64,000 bases of DNA from Quillaja saponaria. Lineage: Eukaryota > Streptophyta > Magnoliopsida > Fabales > Quillajaceae. Numbering within the stretch: the first letter of the stretch is position 1; every line of letters begins with the position of its first letter. This document shows, piece after piece, positions 10,480 through 22,032 of this stretch. The position numbers and the translations under genes were made by a program. The stretch covers positions 16,314,679 to 16,378,678 of the forward strand of contig CM055617.1 in the NCBI GenBank assembly GCA_029379385.1, given 5' to 3'. The notes below the pieces were generated by a model that was given only the letters and a program-made list of their open reading frames with translations, had not been told where the DNA came from and did no database searches.

Positions 10480-12363
10480 TGTTAGTATTAGTGTCCAAGA
10501 GTCAATTAATAGTTAGTTGTGATGACATTTTATTTGTATTTAATACATGTAATAATATTAATTAGATATTATTTATTATATTGTTTAAATGAAATTTATG
10601 ACAACGATATATAAATTACTTAGAATAAATATAGTGTATGCATAATTATGATGTTAATCATAATTGTGAGATATGACATACATAAAGTATTATTCTAAAA
10701 GTATTACTAGTCAATCAATTATCAAGAATAAGGATATTAATGATTATTCGAGACTAGCATATATTGCATCATTCTCTTATTTAAAAAAAAAAGTATTGAT
10801 CTAATAAACTACAAGCGTGAAGATGCTGAGACAGACATATAAGTTCTTGTTAATTGAACAAGTACACCGAATTAACTTAACACAAGAAACTATGTTGAGT
10901 AAAGAGTCTTTACTCACGTGTCAATGGAAGTTCCAAAGTGTTGGTGATGTAAGTGATCCTTTGACTTAAGATCATCTTGTTACTTTATATGTGAATCTAT
11001 ATGTTTTGATAGTATTCCCTTTATCCTGTATAAGGATAATACATAGGTGATTATTGGACATGTAGTGAAGCATATGAAAGTAAATAAATGATAGATAAAA
11101 AATTCATCACCCTTAGCAAAGAGAACGAATATCCCACGGCCTCTTAAGACAAGTATATCTTGTTCCTGGAATTTTTGCAAAGTGAAAGAGATTAAGAAAA
11201 GTGTTTTTGAATCTCTTTGAGGAACAAAATATAAACTTGGTTTCAAGTACAAATAGATTCAAACAAAAATATGATTGACACTAGAATCCATGCCCTATGT
11301 CTATCTGGGGATATGTTTGATGAAAGGATTGAATGACATGGTAACCAAGCACTTAAAGGTTTGATCAATGATATTAACTTCGCTTCTACTTGGGCGGTCA
11401 TGATACATTGTTAGATTTCAATCTTGATCTATGAATGTAAACTGGTTGGTTTAGCAAAACCAAAGCTAAATAAAAAGTTTTTTAATAATCGTAGTTTTTC
11501 GAAATTATCGAATTATATTTATTGCCAACGTATGGGAGAATGTAATAGGGTACACACTTTAATTTACTTAAGTTAAGAACTTAGAATGATTAATGGAGTC
11601 ACGGAATGAATAGTTAACTTCCAAGCATATAAGGGTAAAAAGGTAATTGTAACCTTACATATATGGCAAGACTTGTTTGCTTGAAAGTCAAGAGAAAGTC
11701 TGGGAATCCTAATTGGATTTAGGCTACTAAGAGCCTAAAGGCATTAGTAATCATAATATGATTATGGATTACTAATGGAGTTTTGGGCCACAGGTCTTAG
11801 GCTTTAGGTTTAATAAAATCCTAAACAAGGTCCTTAAGCCCTAGCTACCTTATATATGTAGTAGTTAAGGGAAATTTCGGCTACAATATGGTTACAAGTG
11901 ACATTCGTCCTTGTGAGAGACTATGAGCAAGAAGAGTTATTGAAAATCTTCTCCCATAGTCGTGACCCCCTTTGTTAAAGAAAATAAGTTTTTGATTCAA
12001 GAACAATCATCCATTAACGATTCAACCAAGTGGAAGCTATCAGGTATTCTATGGGTGAATCAATTCCTTCGAATCTTATTCGAAAAAAGGTAAAGGGTTT
12101 TTAACCATCAATTGTGTGAACTATTTCATCAAAGGCTTATTCTTTTGAAAAGCTTACTGATCATTAGTCATACTTTGTGTTTTATTAGGAATATCATTTT
12201 GACAATTTGTGGATGAACTCCAAGCATCCTCACTAAACAATCAAATTAGCTGTGTGAGGAAAGCTTCAAAAGATTAGTTTTAATTTTTTGCTTTCATAAT
12301 GGTTAGGGGAAATTTTAATTATGTTGCGTATGCATGTGGTGCATGACCCTATATTTCCCAACA
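10480..12363 (+). mobile_element. family A long terminal repeat (about 1.88 kb)
   Basis: The element starts TGTTAGTATTAG exactly where the gag frame of the host retrotransposon breaks and ends CCCAACA, followed by a primer-site-like sequence. A second, diverged partial copy lies at 59817-60914 in the same orientation; the two align from their first bases to about 11594/60914. TG...CA ends, the primer site and the abrupt nesting support an LTR. No second LTR or pol follows in the window, so the superfamily is not proven; the style resembles copia. Confidence 0.65.
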
Positions 12364-12911
12364 ATGGTATTAAGGCCTCTAGGTTTATTTCAATTAATTG
12401 TATATGATTCTTGAATTTTTTTTATTTTTTTTATGGATGTTCATAGCATTGAAGCATGCTATAGAATTTGTTTATAATTGCCTTTTATGAAAAGCCCCAA
12501 AGAGTTTGAAGGTTTTCAGCATTTGGGGTTTGGAATTGTTTCAAACCCAAATATATAAAACTTAGGTTTAAGGTTTTGGAATTGTTCCAAATCTTAAATT
12601 TAGTAAAATTGGATTCTATAAGGTCTAGGTTTGGAATCATTTGAAACCCTAAAATTTAGTGAACTGACTAAAACTAAGTGAAAGCCTAGGGCCTAACTAA
12701 TTAAGCTAAGGCCTATCTAGGGCCAAGGCCCACAGGCTAGCTCCACAGTCTAGGCCCTAAACCCATTCTTTGAAATAGAGATTTTAAATGAATTAGTTAA
12801 ACTATATTTTCTAAATTGTTAGTGAACAACAATTAAAACATTATGTGTTGCATTATGAATGTATGACAATTGGTATAATTATAATAGGGGTGATTATGGA
12901 CCACATATGCA
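12364..12911 (+). other. leader after family A LTR, with primer-binding-site-like start
   Basis: ATGGTATTAAGGCCTCTAGG at the LTR edge resembles a degraded initiator-Met primer site (TGGTATCAGAGCC). The remainder contains several GGTTTGGAATTGTTTC-like internal repeats between 12520 and 12660 and no coding frame. Confidence 0.45.
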
Positions 12912-13645
12912 TTTGAATCAATGGTTAGGATATTAGTCTAATGTTACAGTTTTAAGGCAAAAGCTTTGTAACTCTGGGTTCGGGGGCAAAGCGGTAAATA
13001 CAAGTCCTTTTTGGATTTCAGGAATATCGGCACGACCGTAGGGATGCATAAAACATATAGGAAGGAACAAAATAATATTTGGATCAACAGATAAGATAAT
13101 AGTCAAATGTTATAATTTCAAGGGAAAAGCTTTATAACTTTGATTTTGGGGGTAAAACAGTCAAATACAAGTTCGTTTTGGATTTCAAGAGTACTAGTAC
13201 AATCGTAAGGAAAAAATAAGAATTGTACAAAGAAACGGAATGCCATTTGGATCAATGGTTAGAATATTAGGCTAATGTTACAGTTTCAAGGCAAAAGCTT
13301 TATAACTCTGGGTAAGGGGGCAAAACAGTCAAATGCAAATTCATTTTGGATTCCGAGAATATTAACACGACTATGGGAGTGAATAAGACCTGTAGGAAGA
13401 AACAAATTCATTTGGTTCAATGGGTAGGATATTAGGCTAATGTTACAATTTCAAGGCAAAAGCTTTGTAACCCTATATTCGGGTGGGCAAAATAATCAAA
13501 TACAAGTTTGTTTTGGATTCTGAGTGTACTGACATGAGCGTGGAGATGAATAAGACCTTTAGAAAGAAACAAAATGCTATTTGAATCAACTATTACGATA
13601 TTAGGACAATGTTACATTATCAAGGCAAAACCTTTGAAATTTTTC
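12912..13645 (+). repeat. tandem array, period about 167 bp, 4.4 copies
   Basis: Copies begin with TTTG(A/G)(A/T)TCAA at 12912, 13078, 13246, 13411 and 13580, giving periods of 166, 168, 165 and 169 bp. Each repeats the order: GATATTAG..TAATGTTACA, then AAGGCAAAAGCTTT, then GGGGGCAAA..AAATACAAGT, then a TTTTGGATT segment. Copies differ at many sites, so the array is old. It lies between the family A leader and the CACTA end; which element it belongs to is unclear. Confidence 0.8.
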
Positions 13646-14371
13646 TTAATTTTTCTAAGTTACAGTTTTTAAGTTATATGCATATTAAGTTACGTTAAGT
13701 ATAATTACTTATAACTTATTTATTTTGATTATTTTAGGTTGCACCTCCTACATCCACTTCTTCGCATCTTAGTCAGGATAATGAGCAAGCTCAAGACAAC
13801 GAAGACTTACTAGGATTGTGAGTTGGCTTTTTCTACAATATTTTTGTAAATAATTTTAATGTTACGATGAATTTTTATAATTTTTTTATTTATATCAAAT
13901 TTGGAATTTAAATATAAATATACTTTTATATAGGTATTTACAGGTACAAAATTACAAAATAATAATAATAAAGAATTATTTATTCAATCAATGTCCGCAT
14001 TTAGGATTATCTGCTTCTATCATTTGCAAATGCAGAATAAATAAAAAAATTAAAAAAAGTGCGCATGTATTTTCTACGTTTGTATCACTAATGCAATTAT
14101 ATTAGCGTTTGTGTTGTAGCATCTGTCTTCCAAACGTGGACAAGTGGGAAGCCATTATAGGCATCCAAGTTTTGCGTATACAGACCAAACACAACATTCT
14201 AGATGTAGTTAACTATCTGGGTTTGTGCAAATACATAAAATAATATATAAGTCTAAGGTTATGCGTCTGTGTGTTCGCATTTAGAGGCAAACACAAATAA
14301 TTATCTGATTCTGCATTGTTACGTTTTGCGTCTGCATATGGTAGACTCATATTATGCCATTTCTTGTAGTG
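13646..14371 (+). mobile_element. CACTA (En/Spm) transposon 3' end
   Basis: The segment ends at 14371 with TTTCTTGTAGTG, the reverse complement of the CACTACAAGAAA terminus that defines CACTA elements. Several short subterminal motifs (TTGCGTATACAG, ATGCGTCTGTG, TTTGCGTCTGC) lie in the last 220 bp, as expected for transposase-binding subterminal repeats. A likely last transposase exon lies at 13738-13821. I could not find the matching 5' CACTA end in the window, so the left boundary is a guess. Confidence 0.72.
13738..13821 (+). pseudogene. last exon of a CACTA transposase-like ORF
   Basis: After a pyrimidine-rich AG acceptor the frame reads VAPPTSTSSHLSQDNEQAQ, then DNEDLLGL and a stop. The Ser/Gln/Asp-rich acidic tail and its position about 550 bp before the CACTA terminus fit the C-terminus of a transposon-encoded protein. 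The upstream exons are not visible and no catalytic residue lies in this piece, so the assignment is contextual. Confidence 0.45.
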
Positions 14372-15427
14372 TTCTATACATGCGACTTAGTTTCTGTGTT
14401 TTAAAAGTTTAATAAATGAAAGAGTCTCTTTAGAAGTTCAATGCTGCAACGGTAGCCCGATTCTGATCCTAATTGAAGTGAAATTCTTGGTTTTAAAATC
14501 TATAAAAAGGGAATGACTTGGGGATTCAAAAGACACAAAGTGAGTTTTTTTTTTTTTTTTTTTTCTAGAGATAAAGGAAGCCATCAAGGGTGCAAGAAGG
14601 CAAGAGAAGCTTGGAAGAGTACTGATTGAAGATTAACAACCTTTTAGTCTTCCTTTTATTCATCCATATCTTTTAGTGTTTCTTGTATTTACTTTGATGA
14701 TGATTTTATTTCAGTATATGTCTACACTAGGTAGCATGAACTAATTTACTCTCTAGGATTACAAATGAACTCAACATGTAGCTTGATGGTTTTTATTATT
14801 TATAGATTGCTTAGAGTTTGGTATTTGAATTGTTTATTTTATTTTATGCTTAATGCTTCTAGTTGATTAGCTACCAATTAGATTGAATTAAGAAACCTAC
14901 ATGAGTTTGGAAAAGAAACTTAGGTTTAGCCTGGATTGAATTTATACACATGATTGTTGAATTTGATTTGTGTATGGGATAGGAATATACCTATATGTCT
15001 TGTGTAGCCAACTTAGGTTTAATCTTAATTAATCTATCTTAGTTAATTCACATAGCAATATAGTGAATTAACTAAGGAAAATATTATTATAAGATATAGG
15101 AATATACTTATAATTGAATTAGAACCCTATGTTAATAATTCATTGACATAACTAAGCAAGACAATAAAATAATAAGTCAAGTAAAGTATTGAGAAAAATT
15201 GTTATTCTAGGACTTTATTCATTGAATTCTCTAGTTTAATTTGTTATTAGTTAAGTTCAATTTATTATTAGAGTTTGCATCCTTAATTTAGTTGTTTGAA
15301 TAAAATTAAGATTTTTAAATTTTAATACTTAGCTAAATATTAGTTACAATTCCTTGTGGGATCGATACTCTACTTTGTTGTATATTACTTATTAATGATA
15401 CATGCACTTGCATGATTAAAATCAACA
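14372..15427 (+). mobile_element. family B LTR fragment (Tat/Athila-like), copy 1
   Basis: This aligns over about 1 kb with 61100-62310. It ends with GGGATCGATACTCTACTTT, then a GATACATGCACTTGCATG block and ATCAACA, the usual right edge of gypsy LTRs of the Tat/Athila type (GATAC..TGCACTTGC). A promoter-like CTATAAAAAGGG lies at 14500. A poly(T) run is at 14547-14565. The left part is missing: it begins at the CACTA end. Confidence 0.65.
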
Positions 15428-15657
15428 ATAGAAATCAAACTTGTTTCTTTGTCCCTCTCAATTATTTTTGTTTCCTCCACATTCTTCCACTCTTTTCTTT
15501 AATTAAACAAATCTTCAATCCCATAGCATGGAGAATGTATCTGTTGGAGAAGGAATGACATTGCCATTTGAAATTTACACAATGATCTATAGATGGTAGA
15601 AGTATAAGAATTCTCCTTTGAGCATGGTGCATTGACCCAAGAATTAGAATACTTTAA

Positions 15658-16056
15658 GAAACAAAAAAATTCATCATTGACACCATTGTTTGTTTTTTCT
15701 GTGGTGATGAGATCCGTATTGATGAAAGGTCAAGTTTAGTTTTGATCGACCAGTTAGAGAAATTGCTGGTTGATGGATTTTGTCCACTTTTGTGTGATGG
15801 GTCCATTGTAAGCTGTCTTGTTAATGGAAGTGCTTTCAACAACAAAAATGTGGCCTTAGTAAAGGCAATGATGTTTTTGTTGACTTCATTCTTCACGGAT
15901 CATAAGGTGTTGATTTATGTTTTTTGGAAGTTGAAAGAGATGAGGGATAGAATTGCCCAAACTCGACATATTAGAAATTTGAGAATACAAATTTCTAACC
16001 TAAAAGCAATAGACAAGAAAGATGTGTATAACAATAACAATGGTATTATACTATAA
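15658..16056 (+). CDS. unidentified open frame, possibly internal region of the family B element
   Basis: An open frame of about 132 codons without an ATG near its start. It reads CFFCGDEIRIDERSS early, then QLEKLLVDGFCPLLCDGS, and ends in a basic, Leu/Ile-rich part (WKLKEMRDRIAQTRHI) and an Asn run. I do not recognise the family. It lies 230 bp after the family B LTR edge, where the first ORF of a Tat/Ogre-like element could be, and an ATG at 15528 opens a short frame that stops after 23 codons. It may be a decayed element ORF or a captured gene piece. Confidence 0.3.
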   Translation, partial: ETKKFIIDTIVCFFCGDEIRIDERSSLVLIDQLEKLLVDGFCPLLCDGSIVSCLVNGSAFNNKNVALVKAMMFLLTSFFTDHKVLIYVFWKLKEMRDRIAQTRHIRNLRIQISNLKAIDKKDVYNNNNGIIL

Positions 16057-16533
16057 AAAGATGATACAAATTTTGTGTTAATATTCTTTACAAGAAAAGA
16101 TATATTTCTCTAATTTAATATCCTTAGCAACTTGTTCAATCTAAGGGTTTGACAGCTGGATCGGATCCTGATTGAGATGTGATGTGATTTCTGAACGACA
16201 TTGTAGGGAGTTGGTTAAAAACTAATTTATTATATCTGTGCACATGGTTTGATGGCTTGCTTGATGGCTTCAGCTCGTCCTTCTCCAAAGCCAATGTGAG
16301 TTTTTTTTATATAAGTGAGGTTGTAGTAGATAAAACTGAGTTAATTGGAAGCAATTGACGTAATTTAATGTGATTGAGCGTAATTGCAGGTGATTGAAAT
16401 TAACTAGGGGGTAATTGAGGTTGACTGGAATTGAATTGTGGATAATTGAGAGCAGTTTGACATTGACTTAGGAATGATTAAATTATGCTTAGATGTGATT
16501 TGATCAAATTATCATTCAATTACCTTAATATTT
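16057..16533. other. intergenic, AT-rich
   Basis: No gene seen. The stretch 16330-16500 is dense in TAATTGA and GATTGA words, which lead into the tandem repeat that follows. Confidence 0.4.
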
Positions 16534-16655
16534 GTAATTTGTCTCTAATAAATATTCAATTATTTAAGTAATTGAAATTTGTCTTCAATCAATATTTAAT
16601 TATCAAATTATAATTGTAATTTGTCTACAATTAATATTTAATTACACAAATAATT
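16534..16655. repeat. three-copy tandem repeat, period 40-41 bp
   Basis: Units start with G(T/A)AATTTGTCT at 16534, 16574 and 16615 and each contains AATATT(T/C)AATTA. A fourth, partial unit may follow to about 16680. Confidence 0.65.
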
Positions 16656-17594
16656 GACTAATTAATATTTAATTAGCATCTCTAATTTTGAGCCGATGAA
16701 TTAATTGTCCAATTGTAATGGACTATTTATTTATTTTTAATTTTTTTGTTGATGTTGATTAGCCAAAAATGCACATAAAAAATTTTGGTATCAACAGTTG
16801 GAACCAAACAGATTTGGATGTTTAAATCCTAGAGAAATTTTTACTCAACTGCAAATGAATTGAGTGATATACTTTTGAAACTTATGGAATGAAATTGTAT
16901 TTAATATCTATTTGTTTGAACAGAGAGGACTGAAAATGAGTAAGGAAAAGAAAGAGATACATATATAGATGAATGAGAGCATGATTCAGAGAAATGATAT
17001 ATCCACAAAGACAACAGTCATGAAAGCAGCTTGCTCTAACAATCATATTTTGTCTCTTATTATATTTATTCTTTAAAAACTTGTTAGTTTTATTTTTATT
17101 TTTTCCTTTAACCAAACTATTAACCATGATTTAGAGGGTGGAATATCCCAACATTAGAAACAGGAGGCTGATATTTGTTAAGCAGTTGGTAAGTTGGAAG
17201 AATTGGCGGCACTAGGGATAGTTGTTTGGGTTACTGGTACAAATACTGGTACTAGATGTGGTAGGCCAATGTGTGATGGATATGTTACTTTATTTATTAT
17301 TTTTTTTACATTAATTTTTTACTTTAAGATATTTCTAAATTTATAAATCTTTCTTCTTTTTAGTTTTTGAGAAAATATAATAGTATTAACAGTATTATTT
17401 GTTTTATTTATATGTTTTTAAATTGCATGAGTGATATTCAAATTATTTTGATTGAAATGTTTTAGAAAATGATATTCAAATTATTTATGTGTTTATTTTA
17501 GGTTTCATTGTGCTCCAAAAATAATATAATATTTTAAGAGAGTTTTAGCTTAGGAGTATAAATAGTTAGTTAGGTTAATAATTATGCTTCGTAA

Positions 17595-17625
<31 letters not shown>

Positions 17626-19500
17626 TACTTAAATAGTTTGTCTTTTTGTGTTAATTAAGATTTTATATCTTGAGTCATATATTCTATTTTGACAGAAGGA
17701 TTATAGATAATGATACTTCAAATTACTTTTATTTATTTTGAGTTTTAATAATAGATCCAAAAGATTGAATGTAATATAAAATTTTATGATTGTTTATATG
17801 TAGAAATATAAATAATTAGTTACTTAAATAATTAAAACTATTAAATTTTTTGTTTTAATTTCAATTAAAATTTAATACATGTTTATGTTTTTTTTTTTAA
17901 TTAATCTAATAAATAATTAGCTTATCAAAGTATTTATTGACCTCTTATGTTATTTAAGATGTCAAAGGTTCAAATCCCATTGCTAGAACCCAAAAGACCA
18001 AGATTATATTAGAGTTATAAATCCTGTAAAGTTCTTACTGTATAATCCCTAATATTAGTGTTTCTCATCTTTTTTTCATTATATGTTTTTTTTTTTTCAA
18101 AGATACTCGATAATTTTTATATTTGTATGTAAATCTTCTCTCTCTTTTTCAAGAGTTTTTCATTCTCTCTTTAATGTATGCATATTTATTTCTTTTTTTC
18201 TCTCTTTCAAAATACATAGAATTAATTCACTTAGCTTATGTGTTTCTATATCAAAATTATTCTCTAATATAATTTCATTGATTTATTTTCTTTATATTCA
18301 ATTGATCTCTTACTATTATTACTTTAGATTGTAGGAAATTAAAAAATAATTTGGTGATCTATCAACAATAAAATTAAAAAAAATGCTTATTTAGAAATTT
18401 CATCTTTTTTAAAAATTTAGATTATCTATCAATTATTTCATATTCAGGTATTGAATTTACATTTTTTATGAGATTATTAGATTTATTTACATAGAATGCA
18501 AAACAGGAAGTAAAACTATTATAGGTAACTCTAATAATTGAAATACTGAATAAAGTTATATTTTAACAAAAAATAATTTTATTCATAATCTTGAGCATTT
18601 ATTTTATCGAAGGGTTTATATAATGAGAGCTTTAGAGAATTTAAATCGTAAGACAATCCAAACACTTGACGGATACATTCAAGAGATGAAACACAAATTT
18701 CAAGGTGGAATGCTGGAATTTAGTGCATGCTGGTAACATAGCCTACAATGAACTGTGTAAATTACTCAATAACCTATGCAGTGATGAGTTGAAATGGCAA
18801 ACTAGAAGAGGAGGGAATGAAGTTTGAAAACCAATTTTAAATTGTTTTTTGCATGAAACATCACAATTATAAATTTAAAGTTCAGAGTAATTAAAGCAAG
18901 TGAAGAGATAGAGAATTTATAATGGTTTTGTCTGATAACCCAAACTACTTCCACTTACTCAAAAAGACAATAAAACAAAAAAACAAAAAATAAAATTTGA
19001 GGTTTCACCACATCTCACTAGCAAACTAATTTATAGTTCAACTCTTTCTACAAACACTGATTTTGCAAGCTCAACTACAAACCAACCACAGCTAGAACTT
19101 ACAAATTTTGTCTCTTGCTGTCTTCTCCAAACCCAGAGGAATACAAGTTACAAAGAAAAGTATCCAAAAAACAAAGTTTTTTAGTGATATAGCTTTACAA
19201 AATATGACAATTCTAGCTCAATACAAAATTTCAATTCAATTCAAAGTGAAAAAGATAAGCAATAACCTTTATGAGTGAAAGCTTTGTTCTCTTTTTTGCT
19301 TTCTTTCCATTTTCATTAAAGGCGTTAAAGGCTTTTATATCTGATCATTCACATATGCATGTTGTCATTGTAGTTGGTCCAAAAGGACACATGTTGGCAT
19401 AAGCGAATTCATAACCTAAAAGTGAGGTGCATTGTTCATTATATGCGAAAGGATTGTATGCAGCCTGAATACTGATGTGCTAAAGGGGTATAGAAGATTT
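16656..19500. other. intergenic, AT-rich, no gene recognised
   Basis: The stretch contains a perfect TA microsatellite near 17597-17626 and long T- and A-rich runs. Short frames here encode low-complexity Phe/Ser/Ile-rich peptides and I do not call them genes. A piece near 18610-18740 has more balanced composition but matches no family I recognise. Confidence 0.4.
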
Positions 19501-19559
19501 GCCTTTAAATGTACAAAAGAGCAGAAATTGCAACGGCTCTAAAAGATCAACCCCTAAAA

Positions 19560-20100
19560 TTATCTGCTGGAACAATTATGAAGGATTAGCTGTTGGAGCA
19601 ACTCTAACAGATAAGATGTTCTGAGTTTAGCTCTTGAGTGTTCAACTCTTCAGATTTTAGCTGTTGAGTTTTTAGTTCTCGATAAAACATTAGCCCTTAG
19701 TTATTAGTTCTCATAACTCAGCACTTGAGATAAATGAAACGATACTTTTTGGTATATTTAGTGCAACTCTTTAGCAATCAACTCTTGTCTTCAAAAACAT
19801 CTGTTCATTTAATGAAATGGTGCATTTGAAACAAACAATTCTTGAAGTTTCAGCTCTTTAGATAACAACCGCTGACAAAAGGGCCAATTGTTTATTTAAT
19901 GAAACGGTGGGTTTAGAACAAACAATTAGTGAAGTTTTCAGCTATTTAAATATCAGCTTTTCTAACTTTAGCTTTTCCATTATTAGCTATTCTTACTTTA
20001 GTTCTTGATAGATGTTGTTCAACTGTTAATGAAACGTTGCATTTAGTCTTTCAGCTAAAAAAATGTTAGCTTTTCAATAAACCAGCTAAAAATAATATTT
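19560..20100. repeat. degenerate repeat region with AATGAAACG and AGCTCTT words
   Basis: The word AATGAAACG or a one-base variant recurs near 19735, 19815, 19901 and 20030, each followed within a few bases by TGCATTT-like sequence. TTAGCT, AGCTCTT and AGCTTTT recur throughout. This looks like subterminal or internal repeats of a non-coding DNA element, but I cannot name the class. Confidence 0.4.
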
Positions 20101-20119
20101 ACAACAGTGACTAATGTCC

Positions 20120-20312
20120 TCTCCAAAGGGTTCCAACAGTGGTTATCATAATCTCTAGTAGGTTTCGATGGCAGTTGTAGTATTCTCCAACGAGTCCAGA
20201 TGGTTGTTATCATCACTTCTGATAGGACTTATAGGCAGTTGTCGTCATCTTCGACTACTCTCGATGTGATAATTGTTGCATTCGGAGAGTCTTGATAGTG
20301 GTGCTACTCACA
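20120..20312. repeat. degenerate minisatellite, period about 33 bp, six units
   Basis: Units begin near 20120, 20153, 20185, 20218, 20251 and 20283. Each has a CTC(C/T)-like start, a central GATGG or AGGCAG and a GTTGT(T/C)(A/G)TCAT-like end. The stretch is GC-richer than its surroundings. A related GGTGG-rich tract continues to about 20420. Confidence 0.55.
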
Positions 20313-20429
20313 TAATTGATGACTTGATGGTGGTGGTCGATGACAATGGATGAGGTTGTAAGAGGGTAATGATCGGTGGTGGGTAGAAGTGATTGTCGAT
20401 GTGTGGTGGCCAATGGCATAGCATGATGT

Positions 20430-21631
20430 GACGTCATAAATAGATAGCTGCCAATCATATATACAAATGATTTAAAATAAAAGTTATTTGGACTTCTTGT
20501 TTTATGGTTTACCTATAAGAATTAAAGATAGTCTTTTACAACTGTTTCTCAATTTTTTAGAATTAAATTTAGAATAGTAATTTCAATTCTAGAATATGTG
20601 CCAAATTAGAAAATTGGAAGAGAAAAGTCAAATTTCCAATTCCAATTTTAATTCATTGCATCCAAATGTATCCCTAAGTGTTTTTAGTCTCTCCTTATTA
20701 ATTCCATCAAATTGCTTCACAATTTAATGGACATGGTTTGATTATGATTTAATTTTATAAAAATTAATCTTCACTCATTAAAAATTGTTGTAATAATTGC
20801 TTGCGATGATCAAGTTTATGCCATATATGCTTATAATATAATTAATACTTGAGAATTAAAACAATATGATGTTGACATATCATCAACAGATATATATCCT
20901 ATTTTCAAATTTGTCGCATCACCCATTAATTTTCTTCATCTCTTTTAAATTATATTATTTTGTTATATTACTCACATCTCTCCTAAATTAATTATACAAA
21001 ATATGGCTTTCTACTTTTTTTTTAATTCCTACTTCTTCTCTTCTTTTTGGTATTTCTAAAAATATTTATTTCTAAACAAAAATATTTTAATTTAATCTCA
21101 CTCTTCTTATAGGTACTTGAATAAATCTAAATTTATTGTCTATTGTCATAAACAAAATCGACTTAACTTCAAGAAAGAGAATATCAAAAAATTAATATAA
21201 TGACTAATTGTTGAATAATATTTTTACTACTTATTATTGTCTCTTTTCATAAACAAAAATAACTTAGCTTTAAGATAGAGAATATTAAAAAATTAATATA
21301 ATGAATAAGTTTTTGAATGATAGTTTCAATGCTTATTTTGAGTTAATCAATTGTGAAAAAATCAGAGTAAATTTATGTCTAAATCAAGTCATCAATTAAT
21401 ATTAATGCCAAATTTCAATTTTTTTTGCTTAAATAGAAAATATAACTGCATATTCAAAATTAAAATTAAAAATGTATGTAACAAAATATTATTTAGTTAA
21501 AAGTTAATAATTCACTAGTGTATAATATAATTGTTAAGAGAACACATAACAAGATAAACTGAAGATTAATTAATATTTTAATATTACATCAATTTAATCT
21601 TCTCTTCCAAACTATTACCTTTAAAATACAA
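20430..21631. other. intergenic, AT-rich, no gene recognised
   Basis: No ORF or RNA gene is supported. Short related blocks occur near 21115-21200 and 21225-21310, both containing AACTT(C/A)AAGA.AGAGAATAT and AATTAATATAATGA, an old local duplication of about 110 bp. Confidence 0.4.
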
Positions 21632-21994
21632 GGTTAAATTATACTTTTAGGCCTTATTATTTGATCGATAATTTAGTTTTGTTTCTATATTTTAAAAGGT
21701 TTTAATGTTATTCTTAGAATTTTGAAATCATGAATTATGTTCCTTACCGTTATTTTTTATTAGATTTAACTTAATAAGAGATGACGTGTCAAACAAATAT
21801 CATGACATGTAGATAAACATGTAGGACATTGTCTGCTATGTGACCTATTGTCAAATTAGTTTTGAAAGAAGGTGACGACAAAAATTATGTTGCATGGTCT
21901 TCGAAACTATAAAGATAATATTTTAATATTTAAAAATCCATGAACAAAACTAAATTTTTGATTAAATAACAAGAACTAACAGTATAATTAAGCC
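21632..21994. mobile_element. MITE, copy 1 (363 bp, imperfect inverted repeats)
   Basis: The left end GGTTAAATTATAC and the reverse complement of the right end, GGCTTAATTATAC, match. The inverted similarity continues inwards for about 60 bp, through a TTTAGTTTTGTT block near each end. There is no coding capacity. These traits fit a non-autonomous DNA transposon; the superfamily cannot be fixed because the target duplication is unclear. Confidence 0.65.
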
Positions 21995-22032
21995 AAAATA
22001 AAATAATACACATAAGTTAACAAATTTTATTA

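Noticed and set aside
12912..13645. CRISPR-like regular repeats
   Set aside because: The units are about 167 bp without short repeat-spacer structure, and the genome is a plant.
18083..18334. Phe/Ser-rich plus-strand ORF
   Set aside because: Low-complexity translation of T-rich DNA with no domain and no supporting signals.
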